This document shows positions 1 to 6,486 of a stretch of DNA of 8,672 bases, one piece after another. Made by a program: the position numbers and the translations under genes. The stretch comes from Phycisphaerae bacterium (GTDB lineage: Bacteria; Planctomycetota; Phycisphaerae; Phycisphaerales; SM1A02). The notes below the pieces were generated by a model. It was not told the DNA's origin. It saw only the letters and a list, made by a program, of their open reading frames with translations, and ran no database searches. The DNA lies in the NCBI GenBank assembly GCA_016873375.1, contig VGXJ01000061.1, forward strand, positions 1-8,672. The letters are read 5' to 3'. Numbering within the stretch: the stretch's first letter is position 1; every line of letters begins with the position of its first letter.

Positions 1-486
1 GTCGAGTTCTTGGAGGTAGTAGCCCTGCCGGTAGAGGAGCCCGACGGCGCACAGGCTGATGCCGAGGTCGCTGGCACTCTTGAGGTGGTCGCCTGCCAGC
101 ACGCCGAGGCCGCCTGCATACTGCTGCATGCTTTCGTGCAGGGCGTACTCGCTGCAGAAGTATGCAACGCGCAATGACTTGAGGTCGCCCTTCGCTCCGC
201 GGCCCCACCAAGTGGCGGCATCGTGGTAGGCCTCGAGCGACGTGTTGGCCTTGGCCAGCGCATCCAGAAACCGATCATCCTGCGCACAGAGTGCGATGCG
301 CTGGTCGGTCACGGCGTCAAGAACCTGCATGGGCGATTGCTTGGTCGCGCGCCAGAGCACGGGATCGAGCATCTCGAATGGGATGCGGCCTTCGGGATTC
401 CAGGTCCACCACAACTTGCGGGAGAGTTCCGCGAGCTGGGTTCGGATGGTCCCGACGGTGTCAGTCTGTTCAGCCGCGCGTGCCAT
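1..486 (-). CDS. glgP: Alpha-glucan (glycogen/maltodextrin) phosphorylase, N-terminal part, truncated by window edge
   Basis: The gene reads leftwards from the ATG at 484-486 and stays open to the window edge, giving 162 residues of a family usually 700-850 long. Residues about 20-95 match the N-terminal DUF3417 domain of the short-type phosphorylases (KLWWTWNPEGRIPFEMLDP, then DPVLW). Residues 107-142 hold the strongly conserved block VAYFCSEYALHES / GGLGVLAGDHLKSASDLG, followed by GLLYRQGYYLQ, which is characteristic of GT35 alpha-glucan phosphorylases. The family removes terminal alpha-1,4-linked glucose as glucose-1-phosphate in the cytoplasm, using pyridoxal phosphate; the PLP lysine lies in the missing C-terminal part. 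The start is supported by AAGGAG 5 nt upstream. The gene diverges from the DUF1080 gene at 554. The family call is secure; whether glycogen or maltodextrin is the main substrate cannot be told. Confidence 0.9.
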   Translation of the reverse strand, partial: MARAAEQTDTVGTIRTQLAELSRKLWWTWNPEGRIPFEMLDPVLWRATKQSPMQVLDAVTDQRIALCAQDDRFLDALAKANTSLEAYHDAATWWGRGAKGDLKSLRVAYFCSEYALHESMQQYAGGLGVLAGDHLKSASDLGISLCAVGLLYRQGYYLQELD

Positions 487-553
487 GGTGGCTCCTTGAA
501 GGGTCGAGGATGATAGATCTCGCTACAGTGTGCGTACATTCACGGAGAACCCC
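487..553. promoter_or_regulatory. Divergent promoter region between glgP and the first DUF1080 gene
   Basis: This 67-bp gap separates two divergent starts. On the minus strand AAGGAG (492-497) is the glgP ribosome binding site, and TATCAT (510-515) is a plausible -10 box. On the plus strand TACAGT (524-529) is a plausible -10 box, about 24 nt before the ATG at 554, and GGAG (544-547) is the ribosome binding site, 6 nt from that ATG. No convincing -35 hexamers are seen for either direction. The ribosome binding sites are clear; the -10 calls are inference from short matches. Confidence 0.45.
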
Positions 554-1315
554 ATGCACTATGCGATCGCTTTCTCGTGCCTCGTCGCTGGAATCGCCAC
601 CGCCACCGCCGTTCAGGACGGTTTCAAGTACAAGGTCCACGACATGGAGCGGCCGCAGCCGGCTGCCGTGACGCCGGGCACCTTGCAGGGCTCGACAGCC
701 CCGAGCGATGCGGTGGCGCTCTTCGACGGCACCTCGTCTGATAAGTGGTCCAGTGGCGGCAAGCCCTGCGCTTGGACGATCGAGAACGGTGAATTGGCCG
801 TCAAGCCCGGTTCGGGCGACATCGCCACCAAGGACTCGTTCGGCGATTGCCAGCTGCACCTTGAGTTCATGGTGCCCGCAGGTCGCCAGTGCAAGGGCCA
901 AGCCGGCTGCAACAGCGGCGTCTTCTTCATGAACCAGTACGAGGTGCAGATCCTCAACTCGCACAACAACGTCACCTATGCCGACGGCATGGCGGGCTCG
1001 TGCTACGGCCAGCACCCGCCGATGGTGAATGCTTGCCGGCCGCAAGGCGAGTGGAACGTGTACGACATCGTCTTCCGCGCACCGCGATTCGACCAAGACG
1101 GCAAGCTGGTCACGCCCGCCACGGTCACGCTCATCATGAATGGCGTGCTCGTGCAGGATCATGTGGCGATGCTGGGCACGACCGCGCACGCTGCACGCGC
1201 CAAGTACAAGGCACACGCAGCCGAGCTCCCGATCCGATTGCAGGATCACGGTGACCCGCTGCGTTTCCGCAACATCTGGTTGCGTCGGCTGCCCGAGCCG
1301 CAGAAGGCCGAGTGA
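554..1315 (+). CDS. Secreted DUF1080 / 3-keto-disaccharide hydrolase domain protein, cysteine-rich
   Basis: The protein is 253 residues. I start at ATG 554 rather than the in-frame ATG at 530 because GGAG lies 6 nt before 554 and the protein then opens with a signal-peptide-like segment (MHYAIAFSCLVAGIATATA). After a short linker the DUF1080 (PF06439) fold runs from ALFDGT (55-60) to FRNIWLRRL (238-246). Family landmarks are WTIENGEL (74-81), NSGVFF (120-125), YEVQILNS (129-136), YGQHPPMVNA (151-160), GEWNVYDIVFRAPRFD (165-180), and LQDHGDPLRFRNI. Family members are usually exported and are linked to cleavage of 3-keto-glycosides during sugar breakdown; the substrate here is unknown. The mature part has six cysteines (72, 99, 113, 119, 150, 161), possibly forming disulfides outside the cytoplasm. 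The phosphatase gene begins 6 nt downstream, suggesting cotranscription. Confidence 0.9.
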   Translation: MHYAIAFSCLVAGIATATAVQDGFKYKVHDMERPQPAAVTPGTLQGSTAPSDAVALFDGTSSDKWSSGGKPCAWTIENGELAVKPGSGDIATKDSFGDCQLHLEFMVPAGRQCKGQAGCNSGVFFMNQYEVQILNSHNNVTYADGMAGSCYGQHPPMVNACRPQGEWNVYDIVFRAPRFDQDGKLVTPATVTLIMNGVLVQDHVAMLGTTAHAARAKYKAHAAELPIRLQDHGDPLRFRNIWLRRLPEPQKAE

Positions 1316-1321
1316 GGCCCG

Positions 1322-1792
1322 ATGGGTTCGGTGGGCAGGCGCGTCGGCGTCCTCTTCGTCTGCACCGGCAACATCTGTCGCAGCCCTGCGGCCGAGGGGA
1401 TCTTCCTGCGTGAACTCGAGCGACGGGGGAGCGGAGACCGCTTTCGCGTCGACTCGGCCGGGACAGGGGGATGGCATGCCGGCGAGCGTGCTGACCACCG
1501 GACGCTGGATGAGGCCGCGCGACGGGGGATTCCCGTGCCGAGCATCGCGCGTGCGATCCGTCGGTCCGACCACGAGGACTTCGACTGGATCGTGTGCATG
1601 GACGCGAGCCACCGGTCGGCGCTCCTGGCCGCGGGTGCGCCCGCTGAGCGGCTCGTGCTGGTGCTCCACCACCACGACCAGCCCCGCGATGATCTGGAGG
1701 ATCCCTACTACGGTGGCCGTGAGGGCTTCACCAGGATGTTCGACGATCTTGAGGTGGCGGTTCGACGGCTCGCCGACCGTCTCGGCGCGTAG
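1322..1792 (+). CDS. Low-molecular-weight protein tyrosine phosphatase
   Basis: The protein is 156 residues, the normal length for the family. The P-loop is near the N-terminus, VCTGNICRSPAAEG, with nucleophile Cys14 and phosphate-binding Arg20 in the C-x5-R-S arrangement. The general acid is Asp127 in the DPYYGG motif (127-132). SAGTGGW (45-51) and VCMDASH (91-97) are further family landmarks. The enzyme hydrolyses phosphotyrosine, or small phosphate esters, in the cytoplasm. Bacterial members often act on tyrosine kinases of exopolysaccharide export, but no kinase or export gene is visible here, so the partner is unknown. Nothing supports an arsenate reductase role. The gene lies 6 nt after the DUF1080 stop and 9 nt before the flavin-reductase-like gene, so it probably shares their transcript. 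Its own ribosome binding site is weak (GAGTGAGG overlapping the upstream stop). Confidence 0.93.
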   Translation: MGSVGRRVGVLFVCTGNICRSPAAEGIFLRELERRGSGDRFRVDSAGTGGWHAGERADHRTLDEAARRGIPVPSIARAIRRSDHEDFDWIVCMDASHRSALLAAGAPAERLVLVLHHHDQPRDDLEDPYYGGREGFTRMFDDLEVAVRRLADRLGA

Positions 1793-1801
1793 CCTCTGGG
1801 C

Positions 1802-2449
1802 ATGCAGCTCGATCCTGCCGCACTCGATGCCGAGCGCATCTACAAGTTGATGATCGGCGCAATCATGCCCCGGCCGATCGCGGTCGTGGGAACGCGTGCA
1901 CCCGACGGCAGCAGCATCAATCTTGCGCCATTCTCGTTCTTCTGCGGGGTGGGCAGCAATCCGATGACGCTCTGTTTCTGCCCCGCGAACGACGAGGCCG
2001 GTGCCGAGAAGGACACGCTGCGCAATGCGAAGCCCATGGCCGAGGGCGGCAGCGGCGAATTCACCGTGAGCGTGGCGCCGCACCGGATCATCAGGCAGGT
2101 CGTCGCGGCCGGCGAGGGCCTTGCCTACGGTCAGAGTGAGTTCGAGCTTGCCGGGCTGACGCCCGTCCCCGGGGTGAGGGTCCGCTCACCGCGTGTGGCC
2201 GAGAGCCCGATCGCGTTCGAGTGCCGCACGCTCCAGGTCATCCGCACGAATGCCGGTGCACCCTCGGGCGGCAACATCGTGCTCGGTGCGGTCGAACTCA
2301 TCCATGTCGATGACGGGGTGATCGATGCACGCGGGCGGCTCGATCCGGCGCGCCTTGATCTGGTCGGTCGCATGGCCGGGCTGGGCTACTGCACCACGCG
2401 CGATCGCTTCGACCTGCCGTGGGGTCGCGCGGCGATCGAGGGCTCGTGA
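1802..2449 (+). CDS. Flavin reductase-like, FMN-binding split-barrel protein
   Basis: The 215-residue protein matches the flavin reductase-like domain (PF01613; COG1853 DIM6/NTAB type) over nearly its whole length. The opening MPRPIAVVGTRAPDG (22-36), then INLAPFSFF (39-47), is the FMN-binding signature. It continues with KDTLRNAKP (70-78), EFTVSVAP (86-93), SEFELAGLTPVPG (112-124), FECRTLQVI (139-147), NIVLGAVELIHVDDGVID (158-175) and a final YCTTRDRFDLPWG. Members bind FMN and reduce flavins or act as NAD(P)H-dependent oxidoreductases in the cytoplasm; the substrate cannot be predicted. The gene starts 9 nt after the phosphatase stop. No Shine-Dalgarno sequence is visible; TAGCCT (1790-1795), which includes the phosphatase stop, lies 6 nt before the ATG and could be a leaderless -10 box or coincidence. 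It ends the tight three-gene group. Confidence 0.88.
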   Translation: MQLDPAALDAERIYKLMIGAIMPRPIAVVGTRAPDGSSINLAPFSFFCGVGSNPMTLCFCPANDEAGAEKDTLRNAKPMAEGGSGEFTVSVAPHRIIRQVVAAGEGLAYGQSEFELAGLTPVPGVRVRSPRVAESPIAFECRTLQVIRTNAGAPSGGNIVLGAVELIHVDDGVIDARGRLDPARLDLVGRMAGLGYCTTRDRFDLPWGRAAIEGS

Positions 2450-2526
2450 CTCCCGGTCGATGGACGCACACACCGTTTCCGATGGATGCACGCTGACTGA
2501 GCCTGCGATGGATCCCACCTGACCGG

Positions 2527-2532
2527 TATCGT
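2527..2532 (+). promoter_or_regulatory. Candidate -10 box (TATCGT) for leaderless transcription of the second DUF1080 gene
   Basis: TATCGT ends exactly 7 nt before the ATG at 2540, which would place the transcription start at or within a base or two of the start codon. There is no Shine-Dalgarno sequence in the 20 nt before the ATG, consistent with a leaderless message. No good -35 hexamer is seen. The same spacing occurs before serA and the dockerin-repeat gene. Confidence 0.45.
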
Positions 2533-2539
2533 CCCCAGC

Positions 2540-3223
2540 ATGAAGCACACCCTGCTTGCGACCCTCGTGCTGGCCGGCCTTGCCGGCGGCGTGGCCATGA
2601 CCGCTTCGGACGACGCCGCCAAGGCAACGCAGGCCGCGGCACCTGCTGCCGAGTGGACCGCGCTGTTCAACGGCAAGGACACCACCGGATGGACTGCGTT
2701 CGTGCCCGACCTGAAGGGCAAGGACCAGATGTCGGTGTGGAGTGTGGTGGATGGCTGCCTGAAGTGCGCCGGCAACCCGATCGGCTACATCCGTACCACC
2801 GAGAAGTACGAGAACTTCGAGCTCGAGCTCGAGTGGCGCTTCGACCCGAAGAAGGGCGCCGGCAACAGCGGTGTGCTCCTGCGCACGATCGGCGACGACA
2901 TGGTGTGGCCCAACAGCATGGAAGCGCAGCTCCACAGCGAGAACGCGGGCGACATCTGGAACATCGGTCAATTCCCGATGAAGGCCGCAGCGGACCGCAC
3001 CAACGGACGGCACACGCGCAAGGAACACGCCACCAACGAGAAGCCGCTGGGCGAGTGGAACCGTTACCGCATCCTGGTCGATGGGGGACGGCTCGAACTC
3101 TGGGTCAACGGACTGCTGCAGAATGTGGCCACCGACTGCAAGGTCGTGCCGGGTTGGATCGCGCTCCAGAGCGAGGGCGCGTTCATCGAGTTCCGCAACA
3201 TCCGCCTGAAGAAGCTTCGCTGA
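2540..3223 (+). CDS. Secreted DUF1080 / 3-keto-disaccharide hydrolase domain protein (second copy)
   Basis: The protein is 227 residues. It begins with a signal peptide (MKHTLLATLVLAGLAGGVA) and an Ala-rich linker, then a DUF1080 domain from WTALFNGKDTTGW (39-51) to the C-terminal FIEFRNIRLKKL (215-226). Landmarks are VWSVVDGCLKC (66-76), YENFELELEWRF (90-101), GAGNSGVLLRT (106-116), MEAQLHSENAGDIW (127-140), GEWNRYRILVDGGRLELWVNG (171-191) and GWIALQSEGA (205-214). The family is a concanavalin-like sandwich tied to 3-keto-glycoside hydrolysis, usually outside the cytoplasm. It is clearly diverged from the copy at 554-1315: shorter, fewer cysteines, and the QSEGAFIEFRNI ending in place of QDHGDPLRFRNI. 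It lies 90 nt after the flavin-reductase gene and probably has its own promoter. It converges on serC with only 4 nt between stops, leaving no room for a separate terminator. Confidence 0.89.
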   Translation: MKHTLLATLVLAGLAGGVAMTASDDAAKATQAAAPAAEWTALFNGKDTTGWTAFVPDLKGKDQMSVWSVVDGCLKCAGNPIGYIRTTEKYENFELELEWRFDPKKGAGNSGVLLRTIGDDMVWPNSMEAQLHSENAGDIWNIGQFPMKAAADRTNGRHTRKEHATNEKPLGEWNRYRILVDGGRLELWVNGLLQNVATDCKVVPGWIALQSEGAFIEFRNIRLKKLR

Positions 3224-3227
3224 CGGG

Positions 3228-4370
3228 TCACGAGTTTCGGCTGGCGAAGTCGCGCATGAACTGCGCGAGCGCCACGCATCCCTCGCGGGGGAACGCGCTG
3301 TAGATGCTCGCACGGATGCCCCCGGCGTCGCGGTGGCCGGTCAGGCCGTCCATGCCCTGCGCGGCGGCTTCGGCGACGAAGCGCGCATCGAGGTCGGGCG
3401 TTGCCAGCCGGTAGCTGACATTCATCAGCGAACGACACCAGTGCTCGGCCCGCCCCGTGTAGAAGCCGTTGCTCGAGTCGATTGCGTCATAGAGCAGGTT
3501 GCTCTTGTCGATTGCCGCACGCTCAAGGGCTTCCGGGCCGCCCTGCGCCGCGATCCAGCGAAACATCAGGCCCATCGCGTGGACACCGAAGGTCGGCGGA
3601 GTGTTCAGACGGCTCTCCCCAGCGGCATGGGCGGCGAAATTGATCAAGGTGGGCAGAGCCGGGTTTGCCGTCGCGAGGAAGTCCTTCTTCACGAGCACCA
3701 GGCTGATGCCGGAGGGACCGAGGTTCTTCTGCCCGCCGCCGTACAGCATCACATGACGGCTCCAGTCGACAGGGCGCGCGAAATACTCGCTGCTCGCATC
3801 GCACACCAGGGGTGCAGTCGTGACCGGTGTCGTGGGGTACCGCGTGCCGAAGACCGTGTTGTTCGAGCAGTAGTGGAGGTACGCGGCGTTGGGGGTCTGG
3901 CTCATCTCGCCGTCCTTGGGCACGCGCGTGTACTTCACGCGCGAACCCTCGTACGCGACATGGATGTGCGCGCCGAGCATGGCGGCTGCCTTGCGGCCCT
4001 CGCCGATTGCCTTCGTGGTCCAGATCCCAGTGTCGGGATAGTCCGCCGTGCGCCCTGCAGGCAGGAAGTTGAAGGGCAGATACGCCTGCTGCACCGTCGC
4101 GCCGCCCGGCATGAGGATGACCTCCCAGTCGGCAGGGACGCGACCGGCCTTGCGGCACCATTCGTGCGCCTCGGCGTTGATCTCGTCGTACACCTTGCCC
4201 CGATGGGAATGCTCCATGATCCCGATGCCGCTGCCGCGAAGGTCCCACAGGTCCTCCTGAAGCTGGCGCAGCACGGGTTCGGGCATGCCGGCCGGGCCGG
4301 CGCTGAAGTTGTAAACACGTCCACTGGGGGTCGGGCGCACGCAACTGGTCATGGCGGGGGCGGCGGTCAT
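3228..4370 (-). CDS. serC: Phosphoserine aminotransferase
   Basis: The 380-residue protein is slightly longer than the usual 360 because of an N-terminal extension of about 17 residues before RVYNFSAGPAGMP. SerC-type class V aminotransferase motifs are EHSHRGKVYDEI (53-64), GGATVQQAYLPFNFL (89-103), a PLP-binding segment GGGQKNLGPSGISLV with catalytic Lys215, NTPPTFGVHAMGL (256-268), and GHRDAGGIRASIY (345-357). It converts 3-phosphohydroxypyruvate and glutamate to phosphoserine and 2-oxoglutarate in the cytoplasm, step two of serine biosynthesis; it may also act in pyridoxal phosphate synthesis. The start is fixed by an ATGA overlap with the serA stop (4367-4370) and by AAGGA 8 nt upstream (4379-4383) inside serA. 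An in-frame ATG six codons later is a less likely start. It is cotranscribed with serA, which supplies its substrate. Confidence 0.94.
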   Translation of the reverse strand: MTAAPAMTSCVRPTPSGRVYNFSAGPAGMPEPVLRQLQEDLWDLRGSGIGIMEHSHRGKVYDEINAEAHEWCRKAGRVPADWEVILMPGGATVQQAYLPFNFLPAGRTADYPDTGIWTTKAIGEGRKAAAMLGAHIHVAYEGSRVKYTRVPKDGEMSQTPNAAYLHYCSNNTVFGTRYPTTPVTTAPLVCDASSEYFARPVDWSRHVMLYGGGQKNLGPSGISLVLVKKDFLATANPALPTLINFAAHAAGESRLNTPPTFGVHAMGLMFRWIAAQGGPEALERAAIDKSNLLYDAIDSSNGFYTGRAEHWCRSLMNVSYRLATPDLDARFVAEAAAQGMDGLTGHRDAGGIRASIYSAFPREGCVALAQFMRDFASRNS

Positions 4371-5632
4371 GATCGTGGTCCTTGAAGGGTGTTGACATTC
4401 ACGGCCAGCACGGCGGAGCACGCCCGCAGCGCGGCGAGGTCCTCGGCGCTCGGGCGCCGCGAGAGCTGCATGCGCGCGACCGCCGCATGCCCGCCTTCGT
4501 AGATGATGTTGTCCATCTCCTCGACATTGATCTTGGCGTTGCCGAGGACCGCAAAGATCTGGGCGAACACGCCGGGAACATTGAGGTGGCGCACGCAGAG
4601 CAGCGTGCTCGCCTCGGTCGACTGCGCGATGTTCACGCAGCCAGGCATGTCGAAGTCGTTGATCCACGCCGACACGATCCGCGTGACTTCGTCGGCGATC
4701 GCTCCCATGGCCTGCTCGGTGCAGGCAGCAACGCCGTGCGTGCCGATCACGCCCGGCTCGCGGCCGAGCGGCCCCGCGAAGTTGCCATCAGCCCCATCTG
4801 GCGCGTTGTCCCAGGAATCGCTGGCGACGCGGAGGCCCTTTGAACGGACCGCGCGCAGCAGCGCCGACTCGTCGATCGCCCCCGGCCGCGAGGTGTTCAC
4901 GAGGATCGCGCCAGGACGCATGGCTGCGAAGAACTTCTCGCCGACCATGTCGGCGGTCTCGGCGCTCTGCGGCACATTCACGCTGACCACATCGCTGAGC
5001 TTGGCGAGGTTGACCAGATTGGCGCAGAGATCGATGCCGAGTGCATCGCAGCGCGCTTCGGTGATGTTCCTGCTCCAAGCGATCACATGCATGCCGAAGG
5101 CAAGTCCACGGCGGGCGATTTCCTGACCGACCGGGCCCAGGCCGATGATGCCCAGCGTGCGACCAGCGAGGCCGGTCGCGTTTGCGTAGTGGCCGTGCCG
5201 CCAGTGCCCGGCCTGCAGGTCGATCGTCTGCGCAGGGATCCGGCGATCGGCAGCGAGGATGAGGCCCCAGGTCAGCTCCGCGGCGGCGATCGCACCGCGT
5301 GCCGGGCAATGCGCCACCAGCACGCCGTGGCGGTTGGCGGATTCGACATCGATGGTCTCGGTGCCCGCTCCGCTGCGCACGACCAGGCCCAGCGTGGGGC
5401 AGGCCTCGAAGACCGCGGAAGGTACGGGGGTTTCGCGCACGACGAGCACATCCGGTGTGAGGTCGGCGCAGGCCTGCACCAGCCCATTGGCATCAAGGTG
5501 CGGGTTGTGGATGACATCGCATCCGAGGTGACGCAGCGCCTCGGCACCGGCGGAGGCGAACGCGTCAACGACCAGCACGCGCGACGTGCGCTCGTCGATC
5601 GACGGGGACTGCGGTTGAGGCTTTGCTCCCAT
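4367..5632 (-). CDS. serA: D-3-phosphoglycerate dehydrogenase with C-terminal ACT domain
   Basis: The 421-residue protein is a D-isomer-specific 2-hydroxyacid dehydrogenase. The substrate domain includes VVRSGAGTETIDVESANRHG (84-103); the NAD-binding domain has GLGPVG (164-169) in a GxGxxG loop and VNTSRPGAIDE (245-255) with catalytic Arg249. A catalytic His299 sits in GTHGVAACTEQA. The acidic residue normally in the ...EP motif between them appears replaced (SDSWDNAPDG, 271-280). Residues about 345-421 form an ACT domain (HLNVPGVFAQIFAVLG, then INVEEMDNIIYEGGHAAVA), which in this family commonly mediates serine feedback. The enzyme oxidises 3-phosphoglycerate to 3-phosphohydroxypyruvate. I choose ATG 5630-5632 over longer reading because a -10 box lies 7 nt before it and the upstream in-frame stretch overlaps the DUF1015-like gene. 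The serC overlap gives the metabolic context. Confidence 0.9.
   Translation of the reverse strand: MGAKPQPQSPSIDERTSRVLVVDAFASAGAEALRHLGCDVIHNPHLDANGLVQACADLTPDVLVVRETPVPSAVFEACPTLGLVVRSGAGTETIDVESANRHGVLVAHCPARGAIAAAELTWGLILAADRRIPAQTIDLQAGHWRHGHYANATGLAGRTLGIIGLGPVGQEIARRGLAFGMHVIAWSRNITEARCDALGIDLCANLVNLAKLSDVVSVNVPQSAETADMVGEKFFAAMRPGAILVNTSRPGAIDESALLRAVRSKGLRVASDSWDNAPDGADGNFAGPLGREPGVIGTHGVAACTEQAMGAIADEVTRIVSAWINDFDMPGCVNIAQSTEASTLLCVRHLNVPGVFAQIFAVLGNAKINVEEMDNIIYEGGHAAVARMQLSRRPSAEDLAALRACSAVLAVNVNTLQGPRS
4379..4383 (-). promoter_or_regulatory. serC ribosome binding site inside the serA tail
   Basis: AAGGA on the minus strand lies 8 nt before the serC ATG and within the last codons of serA. 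With the ATGA stop/start overlap it suggests translational coupling, so SerA and SerC would be made in proportion. Confidence 0.7.
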
Positions 5633-5639
5633 GCCGCAA

Positions 5640-5670
5640 AGTGTAGCCGCAGCGGATCCCGGTCCCTCAA
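5640..5670 (-). promoter_or_regulatory. Candidate serA promoter, leaderless type
   Basis: On the minus strand TACACT (5640-5645) ends exactly 7 nt before the serA ATG, so transcription would start at or next to the start codon. TTGAGG (5665-5670) is a possible -35 box with a somewhat long 19-nt spacer; it overlaps the stop codon of the DUF1015-like gene. No Shine-Dalgarno sequence precedes serA. The TACACT match is good; the -35 call is weaker. If real, serA-serC can be transcribed independently of the upstream DUF1015-like gene. Confidence 0.55.
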
Positions 5671-6383
5671 TCGGTGCGCTCGCACTCAAGGCCAATGATG
5701 CCGCTGCGCAGCCGCAGCCGCGGTGCGGCTCCGATCGCCCATTCATCGGCGCCGAAGACGCAAGCGAGGACAGGAGCATGATTCGCGCCGGCGTGCGCCG
5801 TGCGGGCCAGTTGCCACGGAAGCGGCATGAGGTACTGGAGATACGGCGTTGGTCGGCGCAGCGACCAGATGCTGTGGGTCAGCCCCGTGTCCTTCTCCAG
5901 AAAGTGGTAGAGCGGTCGCTCATTCACGTCCAGCAGCAACGCAGGCACCATGGGCGCCCAGGTCTCGATGACCAAGCGCGTGAGTTCAAGCGTGGCGCCG
6001 ATGTGTGCTGGATGGGCTACCCGTCGTTCGCCCGAGGGGTCTTCGGGGCCGACACCCTCGCAGAGGGGCTCGTCGAGCCGGCCGATGATGCCTGTCGCCT
6101 TGAGCCCGTGCCCCGAGACGCGGTAGGCGTAGAGCCATGGCTCGGTCTCGCGCAGCATGGACCCGCCCTCGATCAGGCTGACCAGGTGCGACGCGGGGCT
6201 TGGCCTGATGCCCTCGATGGCGCCGACCACCTCCTCGTGGCGCAGCACGCCAACGATCGAGCGGGCCCGGGCGCGCGCCAGCTCGATGGCGTCACCAGCG
6301 GCGAGCAGATCCGCCGGCGGGCAGGAGACGGCCGTGACGTGGTGCTGGGAGGCTCGGAGGGCAGTGAAGGTCGCCAGACGCAT
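5667..6383 (-). CDS. DUF1015-like protein, shortened and lacking family signature motifs
   Basis: The protein is 238 residues from ATG 6381-6383; full DUF1015 proteins are usually about 400-430. The resemblance is seen by eye. MRLATFTALRAS at the N-terminus corresponds to the family's opening PF-ALRP segment. EPWLYAYRVSGHGLKATGII matches the conserved LY-YR-...-TGIV strand pair. RPLYHFLEKDTGLTHSIWSL matches the P-YDF--EDG--H-LW segment. The family's KKHE-TR--KE-DR stretch and the ADGHHR motif are not found, and the C-terminal 150 or so residues are absent. There is no function to assign with confidence. DUF1015 genes are often found beside serA and serC in other bacteria, as here, which supports both the assignment and a link to serine metabolism. 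The gene precedes serA by 34 nt. TACCTT on the minus strand, 11 nt before the ATG, may be its -10 box. Confidence 0.68.
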   Translation of the reverse strand: MRLATFTALRASQHHVTAVSCPPADLLAAGDAIELARARARSIVGVLRHEEVVGAIEGIRPSPASHLVSLIEGGSMLRETEPWLYAYRVSGHGLKATGIIGRLDEPLCEGVGPEDPSGERRVAHPAHIGATLELTRLVIETWAPMVPALLLDVNERPLYHFLEKDTGLTHSIWSLRRPTPYLQYLMPLPWQLARTAHAGANHAPVLACVFGADEWAIGAAPRLRLRSGIIGLECERTD

Positions 6384-6443
6384 GGGCCGCGGGAAAGGTA
6401 GCGCGGTCGGGGAAGCGGGAATCCTTCGGGAATTCTCCAAGGC

Positions 6444-6486
6444 GCCGAAAGTCGCCCCCGAGGGCTGCCGAAGCAGGGGTGCCGAA
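6444..6486 (+). repeat. Three GCCGAA motifs and a small hairpin in the HD-GYP gene leader
   Basis: GCCGAA occurs at 6444-6449, 6467-6472 and 6481-6486 in the 115-bp gap between the divergent DUF1015-like and HD-GYP genes. The first and third are GCCGAAAG; the third runs into the Shine-Dalgarno sequence. GCCC-CCGA-GGGC (6454-6465) can form a 4-bp stem with a 4-nt loop. This may be an operator or a leader structure, or chance in GC-rich DNA. It does not look like a riboswitch class I can name. Confidence 0.3.

Noticed and set aside
470..2083. 537-codon open frame on the minus strand opposite three genes
   Set aside because: It lies antisense to the DUF1080, phosphatase and flavin-reductase genes, whose products have clear family motifs. 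Its translation is rich in Arg, His, Ala and Val without recognisable domains, as expected for a GC-rich shadow frame.
2186..3313. 375-codon minus-strand open frame
   Set aside because: It is antisense to the second DUF1080 gene and the end of the flavin-reductase gene, and shows no motif; a shadow frame.
3333..4385. 350-codon plus-strand open frame opposite serC
   Set aside because: serC on the other strand carries all expected PLP-enzyme motifs, so this is a shadow.
4392..4397. Perfect TTGACA on the plus strand
   Set aside because: It lies inside serA on the opposite strand, and there is no -10 box at a workable spacing downstream.
5633..5779. N-terminal extension of SerA to the upstream in-frame ATG
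   Set aside because: It would overlap the DUF1015-like gene by more than 100 nt, its sequence is low-complexity Ala/Ser-rich, and the ATG at 5632 has a well-placed -10 box and begins just before the conserved dehydrogenase fold.
5631..6401. 256-codon plus-strand open frame opposite the DUF1015-like gene
   Set aside because: Considered because the DUF1015-like protein is degenerate, but the plus-strand product has no recognisable segment whereas the minus-strand one aligns with DUF1015 in several blocks.
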